A DNA stretch of 64,000 bases from Flavobacterium flevense (GTDB taxonomy: Bacteria > Bacteroidota > Bacteroidia > Flavobacteriales > Flavobacteriaceae): the NCBI RefSeq assembly GCF_900142775.1, contig NZ_FRCC01000003.1, forward strand, positions 248,001 to 312,000. The letters are read 5' to 3'. The notes beneath the pieces are model-generated. The model was not told where the DNA came from. It saw nothing but the letters and a program-made list of their open reading frames with translations, and did not search any database. A program made the translations under genes and the position numbers. This document shows positions 9,489 to 19,345 of this stretch, piece after piece. Position 1 is the first letter of the stretch. Each line of letters starts with the position of its first letter.

Positions 9489-10518
9489 TTTTTTGGTTTA
9501 ATATTTGTTTTTTTAATTCGTCAATCTCTGCAATAATTTTAGGTAAATTTTTAAAATGTACATACGATTTACTAAAATCATTATAGCCAAATGTTGGGCT
9601 TCCCTGCAAAATTTCGTCGTCTTTTATGTTTCTGGCAACTCCTGACTGGGCCTGAATGCGAACATTGTTTCCAATGGTCAAATGTCCTGATATTCCTACC
9701 TGACCGCCTATCATTCCGTTTTTACCTATTTTAGTAGAACCTGCAATTCCTGTTTGTGCAGCAATTACGGTGTTCTCTCCTATTTCTACATTATGTGCAA
9801 TCTGGATTTGATTGTCCAGCTTCACTCCTTTTCTTATAATTGTAGATCCTAATGTGGCTCTGTCAATTGTAGTACAGGATCCTACTTCAACATCATCTTC
9901 AATAATTACATTTCCTATTTGAGGAATTTTAGTGTAGCTCCCATCCGGATTTGGTGCAAAACCAAAGCCATCCGAACCAATTACTGTCCCAGCATGAATG
10001 GTACAATTATTACCAATCACCGATTCTGAATAAATCTTAGCGCCCGCAAAAATAGTGACATTATTACTAATGACAACATTATCTCCAATAAAACAATTAG
10101 GATAAATTTTTACATTATTACCTATGGTTACATTTGTACCTACATAGCTAAAACTGCCTAAATAAAAATTGTCACCATATCTAGCACTTTCAGAAATTAC
10201 AGTATGTGCTTCAATACCTTGTTTACTGTCTTTTCTTGCCTGATCATAAAATTCTAATAATTTAGAAAAAGCCATATAAGCATCTTCAACCTTTATTAAT
10301 GTTGTTTTTAATTCTGATTCAGGAATAAAAGTTTTGTTTACAATGGTTATTGTTGCTTCGGTAGTATAGATGTAGTTATTGTATTTCGGGTTGGATAAAA
10401 AAGTTAAAGAACCTGCTTTTCCTTCCTCAATTTTAGACAGCTCATGCACTTCAGCCTGGGAATTCCCAATAACTTCGCCATCTAAAACGCCCGCTATTTG
10501 TTCTGCTGTAAATTTCAT
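9472..10518 (-). CDS. lpxD: UDP-3-O-(3-hydroxyacyl)glucosamine N-acyltransferase LpxD
   Basis: A 348-residue enzyme adding the second 3-hydroxyacyl chain in lipid A synthesis. The N-terminal uridine-binding domain (residues 1-105) is followed by hexapeptide repeats and the catalytic H242 in [12 protein letters not shown] (E. coli H239). The C-terminal helix ([12 protein letters not shown]) closes the trimer. Length matches E. coli LpxD (341). It is the first gene of the lpxD-lpxC/fabZ-lpxA-efp-lpxD2 run and has a likely promoter element at 10524-10531. Overlap with the next start suggests translational coupling. Confidence 0.96.
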   Translation of the reverse strand: MKFTAEQIAGVLDGEVIGNSQAEVHELSKIEEGKAGSLTFLSNPKYNNYIYTTEATITIVNKTFIPESELKTTLIKVEDAYMAFSKLLEFYDQARKDSKQGIEAHTVISESARYGDNFYLGSFSYVGTNVTIGNNVKIYPNCFIGDNVVISNNVTIFAGAKIYSESVIGNNCTIHAGTVIGSDGFGFAPNPDGSYTKIPQIGNVIIEDDVEVGSCTTIDRATLGSTIIRKGVKLDNQIQIAHNVEIGENTVIAAQTGIAGSTKIGKNGMIGGQVGISGHLTIGNNVRIQAQSGVARNIKDDEILQGSPTFGYNDFSKSYVHFKNLPKIIAEIDELKKQILNQKNANNG

Positions 10519-10523
10519 TCCGA

Positions 10524-10531
10524 CAAAAATA
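10524..10531 (-). promoter_or_regulatory. Possible -7 element for the lpxD operon
   Basis: The minus strand reads TATTTTTG (TAnnTTTG), six bases before the lpxD ATG, which implies a very short leader. The match may be fortuitous in AT-rich DNA. Confidence 0.3.
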
Positions 10532-10557
10532 TAAAAAAATAGATTTTAAATGTGGAT

Positions 10558-11787
10558 TTATAGTAGTTGTTTTGGGAAACAAATATAATATTTAGTCACT
10601 GATTTTGATAAAGACTTTAAATTCAACTGATCGGATGATTCAATAACATCCTCTACAGTCCTGTCTTTTTTAAGGATTCTTATAGGTTCAGCTTCTTTGT
10701 CATAAGCCTGATTTTTAATTTTTCCTTTAAAAATGAAATAATTGGTATCGGCGATACTAATGTTGTTTTCAAGTGCAAAACGTTCTTTCAAAGGATTTAA
10801 ATCATCAATAGCAATTTTCTCACTGGTTAATTGTATTTTCAATAAATCTCTGTTGATTATCATTTTACTCAAAGAAGACAAAATAAAATCATCATTTTTT
10901 TGCCAGGCTTTTAATGCGCTAATAATATCAAAATCATCCAGTTGAGAAAATAATTCTAAAGTTGTGGTGTCGAATAATTCTAATCCCACTTTATTTTGCA
11001 TAAAAAATTGCAAAGGCTCGCTGCAAGGTAAAACAGTTCCTTTTAAAGTCAGTTCCTTGGCACGTTTTAAAATTCTGGTCAAAATTAATTCGCCCACCAG
11101 ACTTGTTTTATGCAAATAAGCCTGCCAATACATTAATCGGCGGGACATTAAAAATTTTTCAACAGAATAAATCCCTTTTTCTTCTATAACCAAAAAATCA
11201 TCCTGAACATTCATCATCTGGATTAAACGTTCGGAATTAACATTTCCCTCGGCAACACCTGAGTAAAAACTATCCCGTTTTAAGTAATCCATTCGATCCA
11301 TATCCAACTGGCTTGAAATGAGCTGTAACATGAATTTTCGATGATAATCTCCTTCAAATATTTTAATTGCTAAACTTAATTGTCCTTTGAATTCCACATT
11401 GAGTTGTTTCATAAACAACAGTGAAATTTCTTCATGGTGCACATCTTCTACAATGCTTTTTTCCATAGCATGAGAAAACGGACCATGTCCTATATCGTGT
11501 AATAAAATGGCAATATAAAGCGCATTTTCTTCTTCTTCAGAAATGGATACTTCCTTAAAACGTAAAACATCGACTGCTTTTTGCATCAGATGCATACAGC
11601 CTAAAGCGTGATGAAAGCGGGTATGATTTGCTCCCGGATAGACTAAATAGGACAAACCCATTTGGGTAATTCGACGCAAACGCTGAAAATAAGGATGCTG
11701 TATTAAGTCGTAAATTAATGCATTAGGGATGGTTATAAACCCATAAATGGGATCGTTGAATATTTTTAATTTATTAATTTGACTCAC
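10558..11787 (-). CDS. HD-domain phosphohydrolase, dGTPase-like
   Basis: A 409-residue HD superfamily protein of the dNTP triphosphohydrolase-like type (SAMHD1/YdhJ-like). Metal-binding motifs are visible: RFHHALGCMHLM (H), LLHDIGHGPFSHAME (HD), and a later D in SSQLDMDRMDYLKRDSFYSG. The start codon is GTG at 11787 (MSQINKLKIFNDPIYGF), which gives the family-typical N-terminus; no in-frame ATG precedes it. A TATATTTG element lies 22 bases upstream. Substrate is not known; nucleotide or phosphate-ester hydrolysis is the family expectation. Confidence 0.85.
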   Translation of the reverse strand: MSQINKLKIFNDPIYGFITIPNALIYDLIQHPYFQRLRRITQMGLSYLVYPGANHTRFHHALGCMHLMQKAVDVLRFKEVSISEEEENALYIAILLHDIGHGPFSHAMEKSIVEDVHHEEISLLFMKQLNVEFKGQLSLAIKIFEGDYHRKFMLQLISSQLDMDRMDYLKRDSFYSGVAEGNVNSERLIQMMNVQDDFLVIEEKGIYSVEKFLMSRRLMYWQAYLHKTSLVGELILTRILKRAKELTLKGTVLPCSEPLQFFMQNKVGLELFDTTTLELFSQLDDFDIISALKAWQKNDDFILSSLSKMIINRDLLKIQLTSEKIAIDDLNPLKERFALENNISIADTNYFIFKGKIKNQAYDKEAEPIRILKKDRTVEDVIESSDQLNLKSLSKSVTKYYICFPKQLL

Positions 11788-11809
11788 TACAACTTGAATT
11801 TTAGGTTGA

Positions 11810-11817
11810 CAAATATA
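11810..11817 (-). promoter_or_regulatory. Possible -7 element for the HD phosphohydrolase gene
   Basis: The minus strand reads TATATTTG, 22 bases before the GTG start. It supports that start. Confidence 0.45.
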
Positions 11818-11892
11818 TAAAATTTAGATTTTAAAAACCGTAAAATTACTAATTGTAAAAGGTGTTCACTTCTAGAAAAAATTAGAAATTAA

Positions 11893-11988
11893 TTACACCA
11901 ATTGCCACTAATTCCAGCTGTTTTAATGATTTGCGTAATTAAAAACAACGTTTAATTGGTGCTTATTGATGCAATTTGTGGCAAAAAA
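11893..11988. repeat. Degenerate inverted repeat (GCCAC...GTGGC type)
   Basis: CACCAATT (11896-11903) pairs with AATTGGTG (11954-11961), and GCCAC (11904-11908) recurs as GTGGC (11978-11982). The ending GTGGCAAAAAAA resembles the hairpin at 55029-55067. It looks like a decayed copy of a dispersed intergenic repeat. Confidence 0.4.
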
Positions 11989-12022
11989 AATAGTAATACG
12001 CTTGAGCTGCTAATTGCTGTTT

Positions 12023-12823
12023 TTAAAGTTTTCTAATCCAAATATTTCTATATTGGTTTTTAGAACCATGATCCTGAAGCGAAATAACATCATCACCATG
12101 AGGCGACGGATAATTGTGTAAACCGATATAAAGTGTTAAGCCGTTTATAGTTACATTATTTTGAATTAAAACCCCGTTTAAAAATACCGTAATTCTGGCT
12201 GGGGCATCAATTTTGCCATCTGCTTTAAATCGCGGTGCGGTATAAATAACATCATACATATTCCACTCTAACGGGCTTTTTACAGCATTTACTAAGGGTG
12301 CATGATCTTTATAAATACTACCCGCCTGACCATTACTATACGTTCGGTTATTGTAAGAATCTAATATTTGCAATTCATATCTGTTTTGGAAAAAAACACC
12401 ACTATTGCCTCTCGCCTGTCCGCCGTGAACTGCAGCGTCATCAGCACTCCATTCTAAATGCAGCTGACAATCTCCAAATGTCATTTTGGTTTGGATATCT
12501 CCTGAACCGGGTACAATTTCCATATAATCATTATCCATTATTTTCCAAGGCGCGGGTTTATTGGGATTATTTTTACTTACCCATTGATCTAAATTTTTTC
12601 CGTCAAATAAAATAATGGCATCCGAAGGTGCGTTTCCGGGAATTTTAGCTGCTGTAATTATTTTTACTTCCGGTTCCCAAATTTCAGTCATTTCCGGTTT
12701 CATGGGCATCGGCGAAATCTCGGGTGGTGTATTTATATTTACAAATTGATGTTGGGCGATAGTTACCGTAGCCGAAAACAGACTTAAAATAACCAATAAG
12801 TAATGCAGTTTTTGAAGTTTCAT
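12023..12823 (-). CDS. Secreted DUF1080 (3-keto-disaccharide hydrolase-like) protein
   Basis: The ATG at 12823 gives 266 residues with a signal peptide (MKLQKLHYLLVILSLFSATVTIAQ). A longer in-frame start at 12880 would bury the signal peptide and is rejected. The mature part is a DUF1080/concanavalin-like beta-sandwich domain: ILFDGKNLDQWV, GDCQLHLEWSAD, RGNSGVFFQNRYELQILDS, YNNRTYSNGQAGSIYK, WNMYDVIYTAPRF, and the end GSKNQYRNIWIRKL. The family contains carbohydrate-active proteins, and some act on 3-keto-glycosides; activity here is inferred. It stands alone, facing away from the efflux operon. Confidence 0.85.
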   Translation of the reverse strand: MKLQKLHYLLVILSLFSATVTIAQHQFVNINTPPEISPMPMKPEMTEIWEPEVKIITAAKIPGNAPSDAIILFDGKNLDQWVSKNNPNKPAPWKIMDNDYMEIVPGSGDIQTKMTFGDCQLHLEWSADDAAVHGGQARGNSGVFFQNRYELQILDSYNNRTYSNGQAGSIYKDHAPLVNAVKSPLEWNMYDVIYTAPRFKADGKIDAPARITVFLNGVLIQNNVTINGLTLYIGLHNYPSPHGDDVISLQDHGSKNQYRNIWIRKL

Positions 12824-12981
12824 AGTTAAAAATCTTTGGTTGGAGTAGTTAATTTTTATTCGAATATCAATATTAAGCATTTTTTAGCTTCATAAACCTT
12901 TCTTTTTTAGGAAAATAACCTTTTTTCGTGTCAAAAGGGTTAAATGTTTACAGAAAATTAACATAAAATTAAGTTCGATTA

Positions 12982-12999
12982 GTTCGGTGATTACCGAAC
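12982..12999. promoter_or_regulatory. Palindromic operator upstream of the GbsR/MarR-type gene
   Basis: GTTCGGT-GATT-ACCGAAC is a perfect 7 bp inverted repeat with a 4 base spacer. It sits just upstream of the -7 element at 13006-13013, where it would block RNA polymerase. It is GC-rich compared with its surroundings, so it is unlikely to be chance. The adjacent regulator is the likely ligand, by autoregulation; this is inference. Confidence 0.65.
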
Positions 13000-13005
13000 C
13001 AATTG

Positions 13006-13013
13006 TAAATTTG
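13006..13013 (+). promoter_or_regulatory. -7 promoter element of the efflux operon
   Basis: TAAATTTG fits TAnnTTTG, about 15 bases before the regulator ATG. The operator covers the place where the -33 contact would be. Confidence 0.5.
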
Positions 13014-13027
13014 CAAAAAATTTCAAC

Positions 13028-13522
13028 ATGGATATAGAAAAGGAAAGAGAAGAAATTATAGAATTATACGGAAATTATTTTGAAAAACTATATAATATTC
13101 CTCCGTTAGCGGCCAGGATATTAGGTACATTGATTATTGACGGCTGTAAAACCGGATTAACCTTTGAATCATTAGTTGGAAAATTAAGTGCCAGTAAAAG
13201 TTCTATTTCTACTAATCTTAATTTGCTTTTAAAAATGGATAAAATATCTTTTTTTACCAAAGCAGGTGATCGAAAAAAGTATTTTAAACCGGCTAATTTA
13301 AGTGAACGACTGGCTAATTTCCTAAAGTTGATTGACTCAGAAATGGCAATTATTAACCGGATGGTTGATTATAGAGAAGCTACTGCTTCCTGTCCTGAGG
13401 AAAGATGCAATCTGGAGAATGTAAAAGCTTACAGAACACACGTTATTGAAGTTGAAAAAGTGTTTACTAAGACTATCAACAACTTCAAAAAAATAGAAAT
13501 AAATAATAATAACAATAAATAA
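13028..13522 (+). CDS. GbsR/MarR-type winged-helix transcriptional regulator of the RND operon
   Basis: A 164-residue protein with a winged-helix core (about residues 20-90: PPLAARILGTLIIDG, TFESLVGKLSASKSSISTNLNLLLKM, ISFFTKAGDRKKYFKPA) and a C-terminal helical part for dimerisation. The arrangement matches the GbsR family within the MarR superfamily. It is the first gene of the efflux operon and lies 9 bases before the fusion protein gene. It follows a 7 bp palindrome and a -7 element, so it probably represses its own operon. The inducing compound is unknown. Two cysteines (CPEERC) in the C-terminal part could sense oxidants, but that is speculation. Confidence 0.85.
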   Translation: MDIEKEREEIIELYGNYFEKLYNIPPLAARILGTLIIDGCKTGLTFESLVGKLSASKSSISTNLNLLLKMDKISFFTKAGDRKKYFKPANLSERLANFLKLIDSEMAIINRMVDYREATASCPEERCNLENVKAYRTHVIEVEKVFTKTINNFKKIEINNNNNK

Positions 13523-13531
13523 TTGATCCCA

Positions 13532-14632
13532 ATGAAAAAACTTTCATTAACCATTATAAGCTTAGTAGTACTGGCTGCTTGTGGAAAAAAAGAACAACAA
13601 ACCGCTCCCGTTATCCTGCCATACAAAGTTACTGCGGTAACGGAATCTAATACTACTTTACTATCAGAGTATCCTGCTACTTTAGAAGGAATTACTGATA
13701 TTGATATTCGTGCAAAAGTAGATGGTTATATTGAAAAAATTTACATTCAGGAGGGACAGGAAGTCAAAAAAGGGCAATTGCTTTTTAAACTGGAAACCCA
13801 AACTGCAAATCAGGAAGCTGCTGCTGCTAAAGCCAAAGTTGCTGCCGCTCAGGTGGAAGTAAATCGTTTAAAACCATTAGTAGAACGTAATATTATAAGT
13901 GATGTCCAACTGGAAACAGCTAAAGCCAATCTAGCCAGTGCTAAAAGTACGTATCAAAGTATAGTGGCAAAAATAAATTATGCTTCTATCAAAAGCCCGG
14001 TTAACGGGATTGTAGGTACTTTACCGCTGCGATTAGGGAGTTATGTAAGCAGTCAAACCACGGAACCGTTGACCCGAATATCTGATGTAAGTACTATTTA
14101 TGCTTATTTCTCCATGAATGAAAAACAACAATTAGATATTACCATGAATGCTGAAGGAAAATCATTTCAGGAAAAAATCACTAAAATGCCTGCTGTAAAT
14201 TTAATTCTGAGCAACGGAATGGAATACGAACAAAAAGGAAAAATTGAAACCTTTAGCGGACAAGCAAATACCCAAACAGGTTCGTTTAATGTAAGAGCCA
14301 GTTTTCCCAACAGCAATAAATTATTACGTTCCGGAGGGACAGGAATCATCCAGATTCCTACCTACTTAAAAGATGTGATTATAATTCCGCAAAATGCTAC
14401 CTTAGAATTACAAGACAAACGCATTGCATTAGTTGTTGATAAAGAAAACAAAGTAAAAGCAGTTCCTATTGAAGTTCGTGCCATCCCTGGTGGAAAATTC
14501 TTTGTAGTGGATAATGGATTGAATGTGAATGACAAAATCCTTATTGAGGGTGTAGGTATCGTAACAGAAGGAACTGAAATTAAGCCTGAAGTTGTTGATT
14601 ATAATACAGTAATCAATCCCGAAAAAAAATAA
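13532..14632 (+). CDS. RND efflux periplasmic adaptor (membrane fusion) lipoprotein
   Basis: The ATG at 13532 gives 366 residues and a lipoprotein signal MKKLSLTIISLVVLAAC with C17 in the lipobox; a TTG three codons earlier is not needed. The body is AcrA/MexA-like: a lipoyl half-motif (IDIRAKVDGYIEKIYIQEGQEVKKGQLLF), an alpha-helical hairpin rich in Ala and Gln, the second lipoyl half (YASIKSPVNGIVGTLPLRLGSYV), a beta-barrel domain and a membrane-proximal domain. It links the inner membrane pump to the outer membrane factor encoded downstream. Second gene of the regulator-MFP-RND-OMF operon. Confidence 0.95.
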   Translation: MKKLSLTIISLVVLAACGKKEQQTAPVILPYKVTAVTESNTTLLSEYPATLEGITDIDIRAKVDGYIEKIYIQEGQEVKKGQLLFKLETQTANQEAAAAKAKVAAAQVEVNRLKPLVERNIISDVQLETAKANLASAKSTYQSIVAKINYASIKSPVNGIVGTLPLRLGSYVSSQTTEPLTRISDVSTIYAYFSMNEKQQLDITMNAEGKSFQEKITKMPAVNLILSNGMEYEQKGKIETFSGQANTQTGSFNVRASFPNSNKLLRSGGTGIIQIPTYLKDVIIIPQNATLELQDKRIALVVDKENKVKAVPIEVRAIPGGKFFVVDNGLNVNDKILIEGVGIVTEGTEIKPEVVDYNTVINPEKK

Positions 14633-14665
14633 TTGATCAACTAACTATTGCATAAATAACAAAAT

Positions 14666-17600
14666 ATGTTTTCAAAATTCATTGACAGACCGGTATTGTC
14701 AACGGTGGTTTCTATCATCATCGTAATTTTGGGAGTTTTAGGGTTAATCTCGCTTCCTGTTTCTCAATATCCAGAAATAGCGCCACCTACCGTTACTGTA
14801 TCCGCAAATTATCAGGGAGCAAGTGCCGAAGTGGTAATGAACTCGGTAGTAATTCCTCTGGAAGAACAAATTAATGGTGTTGAAGACATGACTTATATGA
14901 CTTCAACCTCCAATAATGATGGTTCGGCTTCTATAAATATCTATTTTAAATTAGGTACAAATCCTGATTTAGCAGCGGTGAATGTACAAAATCGTGTCTC
15001 CCGTGCTACCCCTTTATTGCCTCAAGAGGTTACAAGAGCCGGTGTTACCACATCTAAAAGACAGAGTGATAACATCTTAATTTTATCATTATACAGTGAA
15101 AATCCGGATTATGATGATACTTTCCTTCAAAATTATGCCAACATCAATATTATTCCAAAAATAAAACGTGTTGCCGGAGTTGGAGAAGCGATGATTTTTG
15201 GTCAAAAAGACTACTCCATGCGTATTTGGTTAAAACCGGATATTATGGGTGCTTATGGTTTAGTTCCATCGGATATTACAACTTTATTAGCCGAACAAAA
15301 TATTGAAGCCGCGCCAGGACAATTAGGGGAAAGCGGAGATCAGTCTTTTCAGTATACTTTAAAATATAAAGGACGTTTACAAAACGTAAAAGAATTTGAA
15401 GAAATTGTTGTTCGTTCCACTCCCAATGGAGAAATTCTAAAATTAGGTGATGTTGCAAGAATTGAATTGGGTGCTGTTAATTATGCCAGCAATGCTTATA
15501 CAAATGGAAATAAATCGATAGCAATTGCAATTGCCCAAACCGCAGGTTCGAATGCGCAAGAAGTAATTGAAGGTTCGCTGGAGGTATTGAAAAATTCGGA
15601 AGTTAATTTTCCTAAAGGAGTAAAATATGCTACTTTAATTAATGCCAATGACTTCCTGGAAGAATCTATTTCGAAAGTAATTCATACCTTAATTGAAGCT
15701 TTTCTTTTAGTATTTATAGTCGTTTTCATCTTCTTACAAGATTGGAGATCTACCTTGATTCCTGCTATTTCTGTACCGGTAGCCATTGTAGGAACCTTCT
15801 TTTTTCTAAGTTTATTTGGTTTTACCATCAACTTATTAACGCTGTTTGCATTAGTATTGGCAGTGGGAATTGTTGTAGATGATGCCATTGTAGTTGTGGA
15901 AGCCGTTCATGCTAAAATGGAAGCGGGAGAACACAATCCCCGAAAAGCGGCTCATAGTGCCATGAATGATATTAGTAGTGCAATTATTTCTATTACGCTT
16001 GTAATGTCAGCGGTATTTATCCCCGTTTCTTTTATTAGCGGTTCAGCAGGGGTTTTCTACAAACAGTTTGGATTAACTTTAGCCGTTTCAATTGTATTGT
16101 CAGCTATTAATGCGCTTACACTTTCTCCGGCTTTATGTGCTATTTTCTTAAAAGAACATGATAAAAATGCCCCTAAAAAAGGTTTTATGGAACGTTTTTA
16201 TTCAGCATTTAATGCCGGATTTGAAACTACAACGGCTAAATATAAAAGATCTGTTGAGTTTTTCATTAAACGTAAATGGTTAGCATTTGCAGGAATAGCT
16301 GTTTTTGCAGGATTATTTATTTTATTATTAAATATTACTCCAAAGGCTTTCGTTCCCGGCGAAGATACAGGTGCTATCCTTTCGGATGTTTCTCTTCCAC
16401 CAGGTACTTCATTAGAAAGAACAGAGGAAGTTTTACTCCAAATTGAAAACAAAGTAAAAGATATTCCTGAAATACAAGAAGTACTTCGTATTTCCGGAAG
16501 AAGTTTGATTAGTGGTACCGGTAGTAATTACGGAATGGTGATTGTAAAATTAAAACCATGGGCAGAACGTAAACAAGACAATCAGGAAATTACAGCAGTT
16601 GTTACTGAATTATTTAAACGTACAGCAGCCATTAAAGATGCTAAAGTACTTTATTTTGCCCGCCCTACTCTTGTTGGATTTGGTTTTACCAATGGTTTCG
16701 AATTTCAATTACAGGATCAAAAAGGAGGAAGTATTCAGGAATTGAGTGAAGTAAATAATAAGTTTTTGGCAGCATTAAACAGTCGTCCGGAAATTAAGTA
16801 CGCAGCAACTTCTTTCTCACCAAATTATCCACAATATCGTATAGATCTTAATGTTGCCGCGATCAAGAAATCAGGTTTAACCGTAACGGATGTTTTGGGA
16901 ACAATGCAAGGCTATTATGGAGGAGTGTATGCTTCTAATTTTAATAAATTTGGAAAACAATACCGTGTAGTGTATCAATCTGATCCGGAATTTAGAAGCA
17001 ATCCGGAATCTTTAAATCAGGTTTTGGTTAGAAACAATAATGGTCAAATGGCTCCTATTTCACAATTTGTGACTTTGGTTAAAGTATTTGGACCACAAGC
17101 TATAGATCGTTTTAACTTGTTTACTTCTGTAAAAGTAACCGGAGCTCCTAATGAAGGTTTTAGTTCGGGTGACGCCATTAAAGCCGTTGAAGAAGTAGCC
17201 AGTCAAAGTTTACCTCTGGGGTATGGTTATGAGTTCTCAGGAATGACTCGTGAGGAAATTAGCGCAGGCGGACAAACCCTGTATATCTTTTTATTGTGTT
17301 TGGTTTTTGTTTACTTCTTATTAGCTGCACAATATGAAAGTTATATGCTGCCTTTTGCAGTATTAATTTCATTACCAATTGGTTTAGCAGGTACCTATAT
17401 GTTTGCTTATATGTTTAATGTAAGTAATAACATTTACCTCCAGATTACGCTCATTATGCTTATTGGATTACTGGCCAAAAATGCCATTTTGATAGTTGAA
17501 TTCTCTGTAGACTCAAGGAAAAAAGGAATGACCGTAGTACAAGCAGCTATTCATGGTGCGGTTGCCCGTTTACGTCCTATTTTGATGACTTCATTTGCTT

Positions 17601-17836
17601 TTATCTTCGGATTATTGCCTTTGATGTTAGCTCAAGGTGCCGGAGCTGTAGGGAACAATGCCATTGGGACAGGAGCTATTGGAGGAATGTTGATAGGAAC
17701 AATTTTAGGAGTATTTGTAATTCCGGTATTGTTTATTATTTTCCAAAATTTACAGGAAAAAATTTCTACAAAACCACTTCCTATAGAAAATCAGGATTCA
17801 GATGTTACACTTTTAGAAAATGAAAATGAAAAATAA
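14666..17836 (+). CDS. RND multidrug efflux permease, HAE1 (AcrB/MexB) family
   Basis: A 1056-residue inner membrane pump. The N-terminus MFSKFIDRPVLSTVVSIIIVILGVLGL is typical of HAE1 permeases. Twelve membrane segments in two halves flank two large periplasmic loops. The proton-relay residues are present in GIVVDDAIVVVEA (the Asp pair of TM4) and LIGLLAKNAILIVEF (the Lys of TM10). Length matches AcrB (1049). Substrates are likely hydrophobic drugs, detergents or dyes by family; the specific ones are not readable. It overlaps the OMF gene by 17 bases, indicating coupled translation. Confidence 0.97.
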   Translation: MFSKFIDRPVLSTVVSIIIVILGVLGLISLPVSQYPEIAPPTVTVSANYQGASAEVVMNSVVIPLEEQINGVEDMTYMTSTSNNDGSASINIYFKLGTNPDLAAVNVQNRVSRATPLLPQEVTRAGVTTSKRQSDNILILSLYSENPDYDDTFLQNYANINIIPKIKRVAGVGEAMIFGQKDYSMRIWLKPDIMGAYGLVPSDITTLLAEQNIEAAPGQLGESGDQSFQYTLKYKGRLQNVKEFEEIVVRSTPNGEILKLGDVARIELGAVNYASNAYTNGNKSIAIAIAQTAGSNAQEVIEGSLEVLKNSEVNFPKGVKYATLINANDFLEESISKVIHTLIEAFLLVFIVVFIFLQDWRSTLIPAISVPVAIVGTFFFLSLFGFTINLLTLFALVLAVGIVVDDAIVVVEAVHAKMEAGEHNPRKAAHSAMNDISSAIISITLVMSAVFIPVSFISGSAGVFYKQFGLTLAVSIVLSAINALTLSPALCAIFLKEHDKNAPKKGFMERFYSAFNAGFETTTAKYKRSVEFFIKRKWLAFAGIAVFAGLFILLLNITPKAFVPGEDTGAILSDVSLPPGTSLERTEEVLLQIENKVKDIPEIQEVLRISGRSLISGTGSNYGMVIVKLKPWAERKQDNQEITAVVTELFKRTAAIKDAKVLYFARPTLVGFGFTNGFEFQLQDQKGGSIQELSEVNNKFLAALNSRPEIKYAATSFSPNYPQYRIDLNVAAIKKSGLTVTDVLGTMQGYYGGVYASNFNKFGKQYRVVYQSDPEFRSNPESLNQVLVRNNNGQMAPISQFVTLVKVFGPQAIDRFNLFTSVKVTGAPNEGFSSGDAIKAVEEVASQSLPLGYGYEFSGMTREEISAGGQTLYIFLLCLVFVYFLLAAQYESYMLPFAVLISLPIGLAGTYMFAYMFNVSNNIYLQITLIMLIGLLAKNAILIVEFSVDSRKKGMTVVQAAIHGAVARLRPILMTSFAFIFGLLPLMLAQGAGAVGNNAIGTGAIGGMLIGTILGVFVIPVLFIIFQNLQEKISTKPLPIENQDSDVTLLENENEK

Positions 17837-19226
17837 AATATATAAAATCACTTTGTTTGTGGTATCGGCAACTTTATTACAATCGTGTTTTGTTGCTAAG
17901 GATTACAAACGCCCCGATTTAAAAACAGAAGATTTATACCGCAATGAAGCAGTCTCAGCCGATACTACTTCATTAGCAAATGTAACCTGGGATAAAATTT
18001 TTACGGATCCAATTTTGCAAAACTATATCAAAAAAGGATTGGAAAATAATTATGACGTGCGTATTGCTATGCAAAACTTAGCAGCTGCACAAGCGACAAT
18101 GTTGCAGGGAAAAGCAGGCTACTTCCCTATATTATCCGCCGGGACAGACTGGACGCATCAGGAATTATCTAAAAACAGTCAGTTTGGTGCGATTGTCAAT
18201 AACACCACTGTTAATCAATACCAACTAACAGGAACATTGAGCTGGGAAGCGGATATTTGGGGAAAAATAAGAAGTAATAAACGAGGCACACAAGCAGCCT
18301 ACTTACAAACTAATGCGGCTAATCAGGCAATAAAAACACAATTAATTGCCAGTATCGCCACTACTTATTACCAATTATTAGCAGTTGATGAACAAATTAA
18401 GGTAGCCGAAGAAACTTTAATTAACAGAAATGAAAGTATCGAAACGATCACTGCTTTGAAAAAATCAGGAAACGTTACTGAAGTTGGAGTTAAACAAACC
18501 GAAGCTCAAAAATATGCCACTGAATTGATCATTGCCGATTTAAAAAACAACAGTATTCTGTTAGAAAATACTTTAAGCATCCTTTTAGCTCAGGCTCCTG
18601 CAAAAATAGAACGCAGTAGTTTTCAAGCTCAAAAACTGGAACCCGCTATTACGGTGGGTGTACCTGCCGCTTTGCTTAGAAACAGACCGGATGTAATTGC
18701 AGCGGAATACAATCTGATTAACAATTTTGAAATGACGAATGTTGCCAAAAGCAGCTTTTATCCTTCGTTAAAAGTAACAGCAACCGGAGGTTTACAAAGT
18801 ATTGATATTCAAAAATGGCTGAGTGCCAATTCTGTTTTTGCAAATATTGTAACGGGATTAACACAGCCTATTTTTAATCAAAGACAGATTAAAACCAGAT
18901 ACGAAATTGCAAAAGCTAATCAGGAAAAAGCATATTTGCAATTTGAACAATCCCTTTTAACTGCCGGAAAAGAAGTTTCGGATGCTTTAGCCCAATACAA
19001 AAACGAAAGTTATAAAATTTCAATTAGAGAAAAACAGGTGGAATCTTTGACAAAAGCGGCTGATTTTTCAGATGAATTATTAACCTACGGATTAGCTAAT
19101 TATCTGGAAGTGCTGACCTCTAAAAATGACGCCTTGAATGCACAATTAAATCTGGTTGATAATAAATTCCAACAATATAAAGCCATTATTCAATTATACA
19201 AAGCCTTAGGCGGCGGATGGCAGTAA
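17820..19226 (+). CDS. RND efflux outer membrane factor (OprM/NodT-type lipoprotein)
   Basis: A 468-residue outer membrane channel protein. The N-terminal signal MKMKNKIYKITLFVVSATLLQSC has a lipobox cysteine at C23. Two copies of the OEP repeat follow (residues about 60-250 and 270-460), with AAQATMLQGKAGYFPILSAG, LRNRPDVIAAEYNL and FYPSLKVTATGGL as typical markers. It completes the tripartite pump with the two preceding genes. Translation starts inside the end of the permease gene. A hairpin terminator follows at 19271. Confidence 0.95.
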   Translation: MKMKNKIYKITLFVVSATLLQSCFVAKDYKRPDLKTEDLYRNEAVSADTTSLANVTWDKIFTDPILQNYIKKGLENNYDVRIAMQNLAAAQATMLQGKAGYFPILSAGTDWTHQELSKNSQFGAIVNNTTVNQYQLTGTLSWEADIWGKIRSNKRGTQAAYLQTNAANQAIKTQLIASIATTYYQLLAVDEQIKVAEETLINRNESIETITALKKSGNVTEVGVKQTEAQKYATELIIADLKNNSILLENTLSILLAQAPAKIERSSFQAQKLEPAITVGVPAALLRNRPDVIAAEYNLINNFEMTNVAKSSFYPSLKVTATGGLQSIDIQKWLSANSVFANIVTGLTQPIFNQRQIKTRYEIAKANQEKAYLQFEQSLLTAGKEVSDALAQYKNESYKISIREKQVESLTKAADFSDELLTYGLANYLEVLTSKNDALNAQLNLVDNKFQQYKAIIQLYKALGGGWQ

Positions 19227-19270
19227 GCTTAATTCTTTTACCCGGAATTAAATTAGGTTATATATTCAAA

Positions 19271-19310
19271 AAAATCCATTAAGTCTCGTGCTTAATGGAT
19301 TTTTAATTTT
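19271..19310 (+). terminator. Rho-independent terminator of the efflux operon
   Basis: AAAATCCATTAAG (19271-19283) pairs with CTTAATGGATTTT (19291-19303) around a 7 base loop, ending in a T-rich tail. It lies 44 bases after the OMF stop. Confidence 0.85.
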
Positions 19311-19345
19311 AACCCGTTGTGTGTAGTTTTTGATAATTATTTTTC

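Noticed and set aside
12298..12615. Plus-strand reading frame of 105 residues antisense to the DUF1080 gene
   Set aside because: The minus strand encodes a clear DUF1080 domain here; the antisense frame is a shadow.
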